From Paramacrobiotus metropolitanus (taxonomy: Eukaryota > Tardigrada > Eutardigrada > Parachela > Macrobiotidae), in the NCBI RefSeq assembly GCF_019649055.1, contig NW_026570224.1:2170001-2234000 (forward strand): a stretch of 64,000 nt of DNA, written 5' to 3'. Of this stretch, positions 10,880-25,251 are shown in pieces. The notes beneath the pieces were generated by a model. It was not told where the DNA came from. It saw only the letters and a list, made by a program, of their open reading frames with translations, and did no database searches. The position numbers and the translations under genes were made by a program. The first letter of the stretch is position 1; every line of letters starts with the position of its first letter.

Positions 10880-13800
10880 GTACGTATATATGGCTCTCAG
10901 CCTTGTTCAAGATATCAGGAAATAAATCAGATACAGTAACTTTCTGTGATTTGGCGTTATGGACGTTGTCTTTTTCTGGAAAAATTGCCATTTTCGGAGC
11001 TAGAAATACTGCTTAATCGTACATACCCTGGTACTGTTCTGTAAAGCTTACTAGCATTCGATTTACTGTTTACAGTAATAATTATTTGTCTTATTTCAGG
11101 TTCTACTTGTGCGCTTCTGTCCGTTCTGTGGACACTCACAATCGCCTAGGCTGATCTTTGCACTTTCTTTTCTTTAGCACTTAACGCGTTTAGCGGAGCT
11201 TTCCGCGAAACTTGATCAGTTATTGTATTATATTTTTTGCTTCAATTCCAGGATTTTTTTCTCTTTATTCTTGATACTATCCAGTGTCCACTTAGACTTA
11301 GTTATATTTTCGCTTCTGAGACAAAATTTATGTCATCCGGTAAACTAGTGTTATCTTGCGAGTTACACGGAATGTTTGTGAAACCAACTTCAGTGTACGC
11401 TTTGTTGATAAAAAAATACAGTCGACTATGTATGTGTACGTACTTCTGAAATGTAATTACGTACACGAATACACATAGTACGGAATTTTCCAAGGAAACC
11501 CCTAATTTATTTTCCGTCCTCGCCATCATTCGCATACGCCTGTACACTGTTTGCATCTCCTGACTGTAAGCCGAGCAAGTAATGGTGGCGGTATTCTGAT
11601 GATGACCGAGATAGCAATCGAGACTGTCGGAAAGGAATGTTTCCTGCACTTACCAGAGCGACTGTATTTCGACATGCTGTTCGAGAGTGGTTTTGGGATA
11701 TTGATGGAAACCATTATTACGTCAAATTCGACGAATCGTCGTTTTCAGCAGCTGATGCTCAAGTTATGGCGAGTAAGTATTCGAATGGTCTTATGACTCT
11801 TAACTATTAATAAGTTTGCATTGTGTAGATACAGCTTGGTTTTTCATCGTTTCCCGGTAATCAGAGAGCCGGAAATGGTGTTTCCGCCCCTGTGTAACAA
11901 ACAAAAACGAATTTTTCCGTAACTTCTTCGGAATCAAGAGCTGGTAGTGACGGTACACACCCGCGGAAAGTGATTATTCCGTTCATTTGACCAGAATAAT
12001 CACAACTCTACTGTTATTTTTGTTAGGTTATTATTATTATTATGAAGGCACGTGTATTAATATCCAGAAAGTGCGTGCTGCGGGAAACATGTCTGTCGAA
12101 AATATTTATCCTCCAGCTCAATAAAGAACGCGATGCTCCAGCGTCGATACATGTATTTTGGAAGTCACGCGTGTTGGACATGTAGCGGATTCTGCAACAA
12201 AACGTTCATGATTTCGCTAATAGCGGCTGACATCACAGCGATCGCACATCCCGCAGCACCGGGCCGTAATGTCATAGAACACAGACAGTGTAACATACTG
12301 ACATTTTCATTGAAATTAACTGAATACGACATGGAAATTTAGTCAGCAAGGGATGTCAGGGATGTCCAAAAGGTTGCCGGTGGTGACTGCCGAACGGTGC
12401 CAACGTATGACGTATTGACTACGAACAGTATCTCAGAAAGTCAGAATACTACTACTGGTGAAGCAACTACATATCTATATACCGCATATTTGTATTTCGT
12501 ATGCGGCATTTTTGTCTATCTCTTGCAAAGTGCAATAAATAGAAATATTATTGTTTTATACATTGTACAATGTACAGACGTGTACCAAAGTCATATCGAA
12601 GTGTGCCAAAAGTACAATACATACATATTGCTCTCGTGGACAACCATTAATTAATCAACCGGAAGCAACCGCATTTTGCTCATACAGTGGGGTAATTTTC
12701 TGCCAGATCCATGCGTACCCGGATAAGTACGTACGTAAAAAGCAGTCGCATCGCCGGGCGTGAGAAGACTATTAGGGAACACCGTTAATTAAATAATAGT
12801 GGAGTAGGTATTGCACACTTCACCACGCGAACACTGTACTTCCAGACAGCTGATGGAATCGGGTTCTGTACGAGTAGAGTTTATAAACATGGTCTAATTT
12901 TTAATGGCACTCTTCTTATGTAAAAATTATAATTACTGACCTTTATTCCTGTCATCTGATATCACAGTTTTTTAAAATGCTTTTTTTGTTATCTGCCATA
13001 CACGCTACACCATTTAACATGTACACATGCACACAATCGAACAAATTTATCGGCATAAATCCGGGATCGCAATAAGTGAAATTGTTTAAGGATGTGGTAT
13101 AATGATTCCTGCAACGCCTATCCTTGGAGTCGACGCGCGGCGGGCGTTGAGCAGGTCACAAACCGGAAATTTGATTCTCACCACGTATTCGGCAAATCTG
13201 TGAAATCTTTTGTAAACTGGCAACATGCATCACAGAGATTACACAGAACGTCCGTACGCGCCTCCCGTAATTTACTAAAGTCGTCAGTGGGCGCGAAAGG
13301 ATGACCATCGACAATCGCGTTTCAATTAGACTTTACATTTGTTGCGCTACTTATCGCGCCGGATAAAAGGAGCACGTTCGAAGCTCCGGTTTTGGTCAGC
13401 GCGTCGCCTTCTGCGTATTTTGTCGTGTCAATGTAATTATGACCTTTCGCCAATTCTTAATGAAAGAGCAACATTCCTGTTGACTCTCCCGCAATCAAGT
13501 TAAGTGACGTCTCATACCGATGCAATATATCTGGGACAATCCCACTTAATTTGTTACATCAGTGATTCAGTATGCGTGATCAAGTCAACTCTGGAATTTG
13601 CCAATTTTTTATAACTGAGCGCGCTGACTGATTAATGCCGCACCGTACGCCGTATAAGTACAATACAATACAGTACATCGTAATGATCGTATAGAACTTC
13701 TGTGGACCACAAGTTACTTAGCGCTTACAGCATAAGCTACTGTAGTGAACCAACAGTTAAAATATATTCGAGCATTCTTACACCTGCATTTTTTAATATT

Positions 13801-14732
13801 CGACCGCTTTTCAAATTCATGGCTTAGTGCATGGCACATTGGCTAGCCAAGAGCTTAGTGGTATGATGTGACAGTTCGATTGTGTGCTAATTATGACGTA
13901 GTAATACTGAAATGAGCAGGTTTCAAAAAATATAACACAAATGAGCGTGATCACAGACGGATAGATAAGTGGATTGCGTATTATCCGTTTTAAAAGATGA
14001 GAATTCTCATACGTCACTTAAATTGCACATGCCATGGTCAGCAAAAAGGACATCCAGCACATACTGCCATCACCCGTCAACGACGATATCGGTTTAAGAT
14101 GGAAATCCACGTAATTACGTATTATACTAGAACACCGACGTCAAGCGTTTGATATAGTAGCTAATAACAATTTTCTTCTTCATACAGTAATACAGTATCC
14201 ACTTTTTCGCTTTAACACCGGTCAAACTCTACTCTGTGACAATACGTACGCAGCGATTTATGGGTCGGATCGGAATGTAAATCCAATTACTGGTCGGAAC
14301 AATATATGTCTTTACATTAGGGGGTGCATGTCGTGGCGGGATTGGATGGTAAAAAAGCATCTGATTACCGCTGTCTGGGATAATAAGAAAGCGGAAAGGC
14401 TGCACTTACCCATCGATCGACAAAAGTGCTTTCACTGGGACCAACGTCATCGATACGCCGACGCTGGTTGCACCGGTATCGGCAAAATCCAGTTAGCTCT
14501 CCCACATAAGCGGAACAATATATGTCATGCATATAATAACACCCTGCAAAGAGACAACAGAAACTTCATTTCATCAGACTGCATGGTTCAGATAGCAAAA
14601 ATAATATTATATAATTTGTATTCAACTATTTTTAATCGGGATATAATTGGACAATAGTTGCCATTATTTCGCAGTATTCCGAGGTAGAATAACGTTCGCA
14701 GTTGTGACCTTTATCAGCTGCCCCTATACACC
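10880..14732. other. Gene-poor interval
   Basis: This 3.9-kb interval lies between the PHF7-like gene and the sulfakinin gene. It is AT-rich, with a (TTA)n tract near 12029 and a 16-bp direct repeat (CGGAACAATATATGTC at 14295-14310 and 14511-14526). Apart from a doubtful exon at about 11590-11774, I find nothing coding, no tRNA and no further transposon ends. Confidence 0.45.
11590..11774 (+). other. Possible unassigned coding exon
   Basis: Two frames stay open across this stretch and both end at a good donor (GCGA/GTAAGT, GT at 11774). One reads WRYSDDDRDSNRDCRKG followed by HAVREWFWDIDGNHYYVKF. The other starts MMTEIAIETVGKECFLHL. I recognise neither. It could be an exon of an unknown gene, an alternative 3' exon of the PHF7-like gene, or chance. 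No partner exon was identified. Confidence 0.2.
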
Positions 14733-15149
14733 ATGAATGCTGCTAGTGCTGTGGCTTTTGCGCTGATTCTCGTCTTACTTCCCATGGTGATTCTGTCCGC
14801 CGCGGTGCGGCCGGTATCTGATGAAGGCGTGGGGAAACTGCTACCAGAGAACATCGATGTCAAAGGCGATATTGACGCATTTAACATGCTCTCTGACCTG
14901 AGTGACCCGGCATATTACCGACTGCGCAGTGTGGGCATGAAGCGTGATCCATTTGCCGAGTATGGACACTTCCGGTTCGGGAAACGGGCGCCGGCTTCCT
15001 TTGCCGACTACGGACATCTGCGATTCGGCAAGAGAAGAGGTCCCAAAACGGCCAGCTTTGCCGACTACGGTCATCTGCGTTTTGGGCGATCGGTGGATGA
15101 ATCAGAAATCTACAAGCAGGATTTCGATGATATCAATGATTTTGAGTAA
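14733..15149 (+). CDS. Sulfakinin (CCK-like) neuropeptide precursor
   Basis: This single exon encodes 138 aa. Residues 1-24 form a signal peptide (MNAASAVAFALILVLLPMVI then LSAA). Three amidated peptides follow a spacer: DPFAEYGHFRF-G-KR (72-85), APASFADYGHLRF-G-KR (86-101) and TASFADYGHLRF-G-R within 102-119. The Y-G-H-x-R-F-G cores after an acidic residue match arthropod sulfakinins (DYGHMRFamide), where the Tyr is often sulfated and the receptors are CCK-receptor orthologues controlling satiety and gut activity. The Met of classical sulfakinins is Phe in copy 1 and Leu in copies 2 and 3. Copy 3 ends in a monobasic G-R-S site and is followed by an acidic tail. AATAAA at 15587-15592 is a likely poly(A) signal. 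Processing would need a proprotein convertase and amidating enzyme. Confidence 0.93.
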   Translation: MNAASAVAFALILVLLPMVILSAAVRPVSDEGVGKLLPENIDVKGDIDAFNMLSDLSDPAYYRLRSVGMKRDPFAEYGHFRFGKRAPASFADYGHLRFGKRRGPKTASFADYGHLRFGRSVDESEIYKQDFDDINDFE

Positions 15150-17631
15150 GACTGATGGCTGGTTGCAGTTATTTGCTATAAATGGTTTGTGATGCCAAGA
15201 ATGCGGTATATAGCAGCTGTAATACGTATACCGTTGTGCTGTAACATTATCAGGTGTGAATCTGAACAACTTAATTTGTAGTTTGCGTTTTAACTGGTAA
15301 CGAGAGCTCACATATGTCTTACTCTGAGTCTCTGAGTACAGGGTTTTCGCGACAGATAATTTAAGCTGTTATACGAAAATGTTGTACAAATGTGTTGTAA
15401 GAAAATGTGGTGGATTAAAGGTGTTTGTACTCGTACATATTGTTCGTTGCATTTGTTTCTCTCTTTTAATCCTGTGTGCTTACATTCATCAAAGGTGGCA
15501 CAATTATTTATAAACTTAGAAGTTTATGCCGTACTAAATAGAACGTGCAAATATTGCAACTATACTGCGTGGTAGTTCAATAGTTCAATAAAAAATTACT
15601 ACGTACGAGTACAGTCGATGGCTGTGAAATATATATGAATTACGAGCAGCTAGTGCGCTCACCTATTTCTGCAAGACAGTACTTACTATTACCTTTGGCT
15701 TCATACCCAAATAATCCAATGGTTATGCGCGCTTTAATGACTTCCACAAATTAAAAAGAACGCATAAATGATAGTGTTAAGAAATGATTTAAATGATAGT
15801 AATAGTGTTAACGATAGTATTCACGATCAGAAATAGTTGTGCTTCCCACGTCTGTTGTCTACATAAGATCAACCAAATATTAAACCGCTTAAAACAAATA
15901 AGTTGTTTCGCAAAAGACTGCAGTTTTCAGCATTAAAGTCGAGTTTGAGTGTCTTACTTGTCATTACAGATATGTTTGTCCTAAGTTAAATATGCTTTGC
16001 TTTACGTTTTTAATTGGTATCTATTGTTTTTTAAGGATAATATACGACCAGATAAACCTTTACTTAAAATTGTAGTAGGATGCTTACATTATACACTTAC
16101 AAAAAGTTGCATGTCGTAGAGTGCCTGCAGATTTGTCGGTTCTCTTCGAATTCGGCAATACAACATCCTAAATCACATACAGTAATTGTACCTACTCTGT
16201 CTGACGAATCACTGGTATTGTGAAACTTAGCCAGTTCCTCAATTTGGTGGTTAACCGGAACAATAATAGTACAAAGTACAAACTATGTCTATTTCGTTTC
16301 CACATAATATTATTAATTATTAGTAGTTTAAAAGCGGTCTTCATATTATCGCTTACATAAACTATTCTGTATAGGACTGCAGTTCTGGATCACACTTAAT
16401 TACATTGAAGGCGCGCGGACATCACCGATATCGTTGGCCTACTAGCTAAGAAAAGCAAGTCATGCCATTAAAAAATGTCAATCGGCCTTAGTATTTATTT
16501 ACTAAATAAAAGTTTATTGTTTTTACCAATATCAATTTATTTAGAGAAACACTGCACAACTTTTTGACCGGCGAGGATACTTTTAGTTTAACGTCTTTGA
16601 TCGTCATTAAAAACAGGTTTCTGTGAAAGAAAAGCTCTTTATGACCTTTTAAAAATTTACAGAGGCGATCTCGCGAAATTGCAAAATAATGAAAGCCCAA
16701 AAAGGTTGAAATGTTAATAATTATAATGTGGGACGGTATCTGCATTTAAAATTTGCTCACACGTGGGTTGTACGGTACGTGTAGAAACTAGAAAGTACAG
16801 AGCAGAAGCATATATCGAAGTATATGATTTATCTGTCGTGAGATATTTATTTCACGTGAAATGTTTTTTATAGGCAGGCGGTTCCCTGACTTCCCTCTGT
16901 AACGGCGTATACAGTACAGTGCGCCTTCTCGAGAAAAAAGCTGCTGCTTTGTCCGACACGAATTACCACTGCGCTTGCGCTATCGTATTTCGCCAGTATA
17001 GCGCCTAAAATTTCCTTTAATATGAAACAGTGTGATTGAAACACAGTCGACATGTCACGTTCTGGTGTATTTCCGTACGAGTTTTTTTGTCAAGGACTTC
17101 CGGTCTACTTGTGCGCCTTTGATTCAGAAGAGCACACTAAACCCAAAACGGAAGCCAGTATAACAACTTCGCACATCGGCTACACCATTCTTCAAATAGT
17201 CAATTATGCCTGAATGGCTTCGTGCTCTTAAGTATTAAGTATGGATGGTTTACATCCTACTCGCACCTGTCTGGAGAATAAGCAAATCGATGAACCATCA
17301 GTACTAAAACTGGAAGACAAGTCTAAACTGTACATCACCCACAATAGACAATCGTCGATTATTTTATTTACCCAAACAATATATTTTGCATTAAAAGAAA
17401 TTCCATTTACTCGTACTAACAAATTTTATGCCGCAACTCGCAACCCACACAAGTGACAACCCCGTCATCAGTGCATCTTGAAATATGATTAACAGCCAGA
17501 AATAAAACAGCGAAACAACTGAACCAACTAACTGACAACCAACAAACTACAACTGAAAGAAAAAGCTGTGAATACCAAACAAGGTGTGACGATCATGAAT
17601 TACTCGAATCAGTCAGCATGTTGTATATAGG
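15150..17631. other. Intergenic interval
   Basis: This interval contains the sulfakinin 3' UTR (AATAAA 15587-15592) and then AT-rich sequence. A minus-strand poly(A) signal (TTTATT on +, 17363-17368) could serve alanine aminotransferase. Open frames are short and featureless. Three copies of the 8-mer TACTCGTA/TACGAGTA are present (15428, 15604, 17408). Confidence 0.4.
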
Positions 17632-20724
<3,093 letters not shown>

Positions 20725-22346
20725 TGCGCTCAGCACAACCAGCCAGCAGACGCCTTTTCCAAGGTGGATTGCAATTACGATACTAGAGCTGTGATTGCGC
20801 CTGCCGCTAGCAATGCGATGATAAGATAAAAGTACTGATTAATTACAGCGCTTATTACAGCTCAACAGGAAACAGCTGACTAGGGCTGAGCGCGTCTGTT
20901 GGGCTATACTGCATGCACGGAAAGGCAGTTACAAACATCAATGGGCCCCGAATGAATGAATTTACAAACTGCTCACGTGAGGCTCAACTCCACCCACAGC
21001 AGCGAAATCGATTTACCGTTAAATTTTACAGAAACGTTTGGAAAATCTTTGACTTTCCTGGTAGATTTTCATTGATAATCTTTTCATTAAGATTAAAGAA
21101 TAAATATATACATACTTCCGGGACTTACAATTAAAATAACAGGCGCAGTTTTTATACTGGGTAGTGCGGCATCCGCTCCTCTGCGGGCTGATTAAGAGAG
21201 GCAGTCGAAGCAACAGTACAGTTGGCTTTTTAGCCTTTTTTAAAACTACGATACAGTAATTGTAAAATCTTAAATTCACGCCAGGTGATAAGATTTCTCA
21301 TTTCGAATTCTTATCATTTGGATTCCTCTTTAGTGATTTTAACGGGATAAAATGTAACGGCAAACAGAAACTGGTGAATTTCGCTTACGTTACAAAATTT
21401 ATCTTGGATCAGCCCATGATGTTTACGTTTAGAGACGCATCTGCTCTTGTACTGGACTGGTGGCGAGAGCTACTGTAGACAGTACACAGCTGTTGAGTGT
21501 TCAGCGGTAATTCTGTAATGCCACGTTACCAGCGCTTAACATAGGCTCTGCTCTGGATATTGCAAACTAACCTGATTTAGTGATTTTCCGAGACACAATC
21601 CAATTATTTCTTTACGAAGACATAACCCACTAAAGCAATTTTAGTCACTTACACTTATATACTGACGAATACAGTATATAATACTAAATATACCAGAGCC
21701 CTCAGCCAGTAGAAAAGTACGAGTATAATTCATTTCAAGAAATCATTTTTGATTTTGAAATTCCAGTCAATAAAAATTTCTTGGACATTCGAAGTTCGAA
21801 CTTCACGTTTATTGCCAAAACATTTTTTAGCCTCACTTCAGCCACCCAAGGGCGGTAATTTCATTTGGGCACTTTTTTGTCACTAGCAGCTTGCCGTTCA
21901 TCTGCAGTCTGTATTTTTGTCCAGATTTCGAAATTTAGAATTTTAGAGAAACTGTGTGAGTAAGTTTCATTTTTTGTGGTTACTCATCATTTTATCATGA
22001 CCCATGTTGCCATGCACTGGACCTGTTGTTGGTACTGAAGACTAACGAAGAGTTTAAAAGATTTATGTTCGTTATTAAGTGGTTGATTAGACATTTCATT
22101 GCTCTTTTGAAGGATATCTTTGGGTAAATGAAAAGTTTATGTTGGCTTATCGGTTTGGCGAATGGTTCGATAGCCTCGGATGATCGTGTGGCCCTTTGGA
22201 CTCCATGCAGCATTGGCGCAGGGTCGTGATTGCTGTCTGTCAGATCGGCACCGTTTATTCACTTTACTGGGTTCAGCGTGGTTAAATCTTCGCTGTTATT
22301 TTGCGTGATAGCGTTTTTGTAAAGTGCGTTTATTCAAACCACAAAA
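20725..22346. promoter_or_regulatory. Divergent promoter region, ALT / ZnT1
   Basis: This 1.6-kb spacer lies between the head-to-head alanine aminotransferase (-) and zinc transporter (+) genes. I see no coding frame or transposon ends. One TACGAGTA 8-mer is at 21718. Metal-response elements (TGCRCNC) would be expected for a ZnT1 gene, but I did not identify a convincing cluster by eye. Confidence 0.3.
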
Positions 22347-24727
22347 ATGAAGTTCGGAAAGACAGCGCGACTACTGTCCATGTTGGGCGTAACATTCTCC
22401 TTTTTCCTGGTGGAAATCATCGTGGGATATGTTACACATTCCATGGCATTAATTGCTGATTCATTTCATATGTTGAGCGATGTCATGGCTCTACTTGTGG
22501 CGTTCCTGTCAGTGAGGATCTCAAAACGAAAGAGTAGTAAAAATACATTCGGATGGGCCCGTGCTGAAGTACTGGGCGCTTTGGTGAATTCGGTGTTTTT
22601 GCTGGCTCTGTGTTTCTCCATCTTTGTGGAAGCCATCGAACGATTTCATATGGAGGTGAAGATTGAAGACCCAAAACTGGTTCTAATTGTGGGATGTTTG
22701 GGATTGGCGGTCAACCTGATTGGCCTTCTACTGTTTCATCGTAAGTACATACAGATACTGGTTGGAAATCTAAAACCAGGAGTTAAATACTGTTAAATTC
22801 ATATACTGTACCTAAATATTAACACTGTACTCGTATTTTAGTTTGTATTTGTACGATTTCTTAAACTTGCGGTGTGTGTATTTAGTTGAATTAATATCTG
22901 ATTCTTTTTGAATTTTATGCGTTGTTTTTAAATTCGAAATTCTGCTGGCATCTTTTCATGTCTGATCTCGTGCATATGGTTGTTCCTGAGTGTTTAAAAA
23001 TAGAGACGGTTTGGTTTATTTTATAATTTCAAATTAAAATTTTTTGTTTCCGAATTGTTAAGGTAATGAGTTAAGTAAGACAGACGGTATTACAGTACAA
23101 AAACTTTATTCTTGCAAAATGTTGCTGCTTGCGTTACCGCAATTTACCGATTATCGAATATCAGTTTTCAAAATTCCGCAAAATGGTTATATTCTTATCC
23201 CTTTTTTCCATGGCTTTTCGGTGTCGCCGTAAAATAATCAAATTCCTGCTTTATCTTTATGTGTCTTCGGATGTTTGTTCGAGTAATCTAGATAGCACTT
23301 TCACGGCTTTCGTCCTAGATTAAGAAGGTTAATAGGAAATATACTATTTGAAAGTCCGAATCGTAATTTAAAATTGTATGCGCGCCCAGTATTACGAGTT
23401 TTGACAATTTTGATGTATCGTGTATTTTTTAAGTACATAGTTATAATTAAGTACCCACATAATTTTTTTAACCTTTGGAAGCGTACGTATTCTGAATTTT
23501 CAATGCCAGCGGGTTCCTGTTTACAGCTGCAGACTGCAGAGTACGAAGGTTCCAACACAAAAGCAGGTCGCTCATAATTTATGATTTTATGTTCTTGTGT
23601 CAATACCTGCCTGAACATTACCGATAAGAGTTAGCAGCGATAACATTATTATTCATTGCAGAACACACGCATTCACATGGTGACGGTCACAGTGGAATTA
23701 ACCACGGCGACAAAGGCCAGCATGACCATGAAGCGCATACGGTTAAAAAGGCTGGACGGGATCGAAAAAAGTGCGACGATATTAAGTGCGCAGAAACGGA
23801 TGGGACGGTACCGGAAGCTGTCCACCTTGTCAACCAGGAAGAACACGCGCACAATGGACCTACAGGGTTAGATGCGGCACTGGAAGAACCGCTTCCAGAA
23901 CCTAGAATTGGTACGCCAGTGCGCATTTATTAGTCCGTAACGATAATCCCATTATTTGATTATTGTGTTTTACAGCGAGCAGCTCACAGCTGAACATGCG
24001 AGGCGTTTTTCTCCATGTTCTGGGTGATGCCCTTGGATCTGTAGTTGTGATAATCTCAGCGCTCATTATATGGCATACGGATTTCCAGTACAAGCACTAC
24101 ATTGATCCAGCCATGAGCATCGTGATGGTGTGCATTATTTCCTATACAACAATTCCTCTTTTAAAAGAATCCGCAATGATTCTGATGCAAACTGTTCCCA
24201 CCCACATTGAAATTGAGGACATTAAATCCCGACTGCTGAAGATCGATGGGGTCTTAGCCGTGCATGAGCTGCACATTTGGCAGCTGGCCGGTGACCGCAT
24301 CATAGCGTCCGCACATATCCGCTGCCATAACCTGCAGGAATATATGCGTGTCGCCGTGAAGATCAAAAGATTCTTTCATTGTGAAGGCATACACTCCACG
24401 ACGATGCAGCCGGAATTTGAGGAGCCGCCGATGGATGGTGCCGGCACAGAGGACGATATTGTGCGTTCCACCATGTCCACATGTATTTTACCCTGTCCCG
24501 CAGATAATAAAAGCTGTGCGACGAGCGTATGTTGTATCAAAAATGGACCGGTTGCTGTGATTACAAAGTCAGGGAGTGGGGATGATATGGTCATGCGAGC
24601 TAGAATGCTGGAAAATGTCCTTAATTCGGAATCAAGAAGTGGAACAGAGGAGAACCGTCGCGTAACGCCAGATCGACCTCCAAGTTTGACACTGTCCGAC
24701 GGAAACTGGTCGCCCGCACCTCAATGA
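22347..24727 (+). CDS. SLC30A1: ZnT1-type zinc exporter (SLC30 family)
   Basis: This is a cation diffusion facilitator moving zinc out of the cytosol in exchange for protons. Three exons (22347-22740, 23662-23910, 23976-24727) join in frame to 464 aa. Six membrane helices are visible. The zinc site residues are in TM2 (SFHMLSDV, H41 and D45) and TM5 (FLHVLGDALGS, H228 and D232), the 2-His/2-Asp zinc-selective pattern. The His-rich TM4-TM5 loop, HTHSHGDGHSG followed by NHGDKGQHDHEAH, is encoded by exon 2. The C-terminal domain includes VLAVHELHIWQLAGDRIIAS, typical of the cytosolic ferredoxin-like fold, followed by a long tail with CCIKNG and a Ser/Pro-rich end. The long tail and His loop fit ZnT1/ZnT10 better than vesicular ZnTs. 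Intron 1 (about 0.9 kb) is long for this window and has no evident element. Confidence 0.92.
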
Positions 24728-25251
24728 TTTTGGTGGTGCACCACCCGGTTTTTTTAAAGAGTCCTAATGTTTCGTTGTGGTATACTTCGTCCGTATAATT
24801 ATGATTGTCTTTACCGTGATGTGTATATATACTGTTCTTCTGGTACCGTTAAAGCCGAAGATTTCTTTGATTTTTTGTCGTTTCCTATTGATCGTCCTTC
24901 GTTTTTGTATTATGTGCAGCCTTGTAGGTACTGCTTTTCAGGTTTAAACTGCCTGCTTGGTATTTAATTATTTATTAAGTTAAACGGTACACTGCTATGA
25001 AATTACTCTTTTTCTAGGAAACAATGATTTATTGTTTTTAACTGACTTATGTCACAGGAATACAAGACCGACTAAAAGAATGCCGGCCGGATGCAAAATC
25101 AGCATAATTTTTAGGATTTTTCATACCATAAACCACAAGTACAGAGTAGGTCATTTACAGACCTTCCTTAAAGTTCTTTTGGCCTTCATCATGTACCAAA
25201 AGAAAAGCATGAACAGCTTAATGATAAATACTTCAACTTCAATGACTTCAG
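24728..25251. other. Convergent 3' spacer
   Basis: This spacer lies between the 3' ends of the zinc transporter (+) and the SLC25 carrier (-). It is AT-rich. I see no canonical AATAAA for the + gene close to its stop and no coding frame. Confidence 0.4.

Noticed and set aside
13092-13304. tRNA-like arm around AAACCGGAAATTTGATTCTCACC
   Set aside because: No acceptor stem, D arm or anticodon arm can be drawn around it.
14328-14657. 109-codon frame upstream of the sulfakinin gene
   Set aside because: No motif or splice context; it probably lies in the promoter region. The 16-bp direct repeat overlapping it is too short to define an element.
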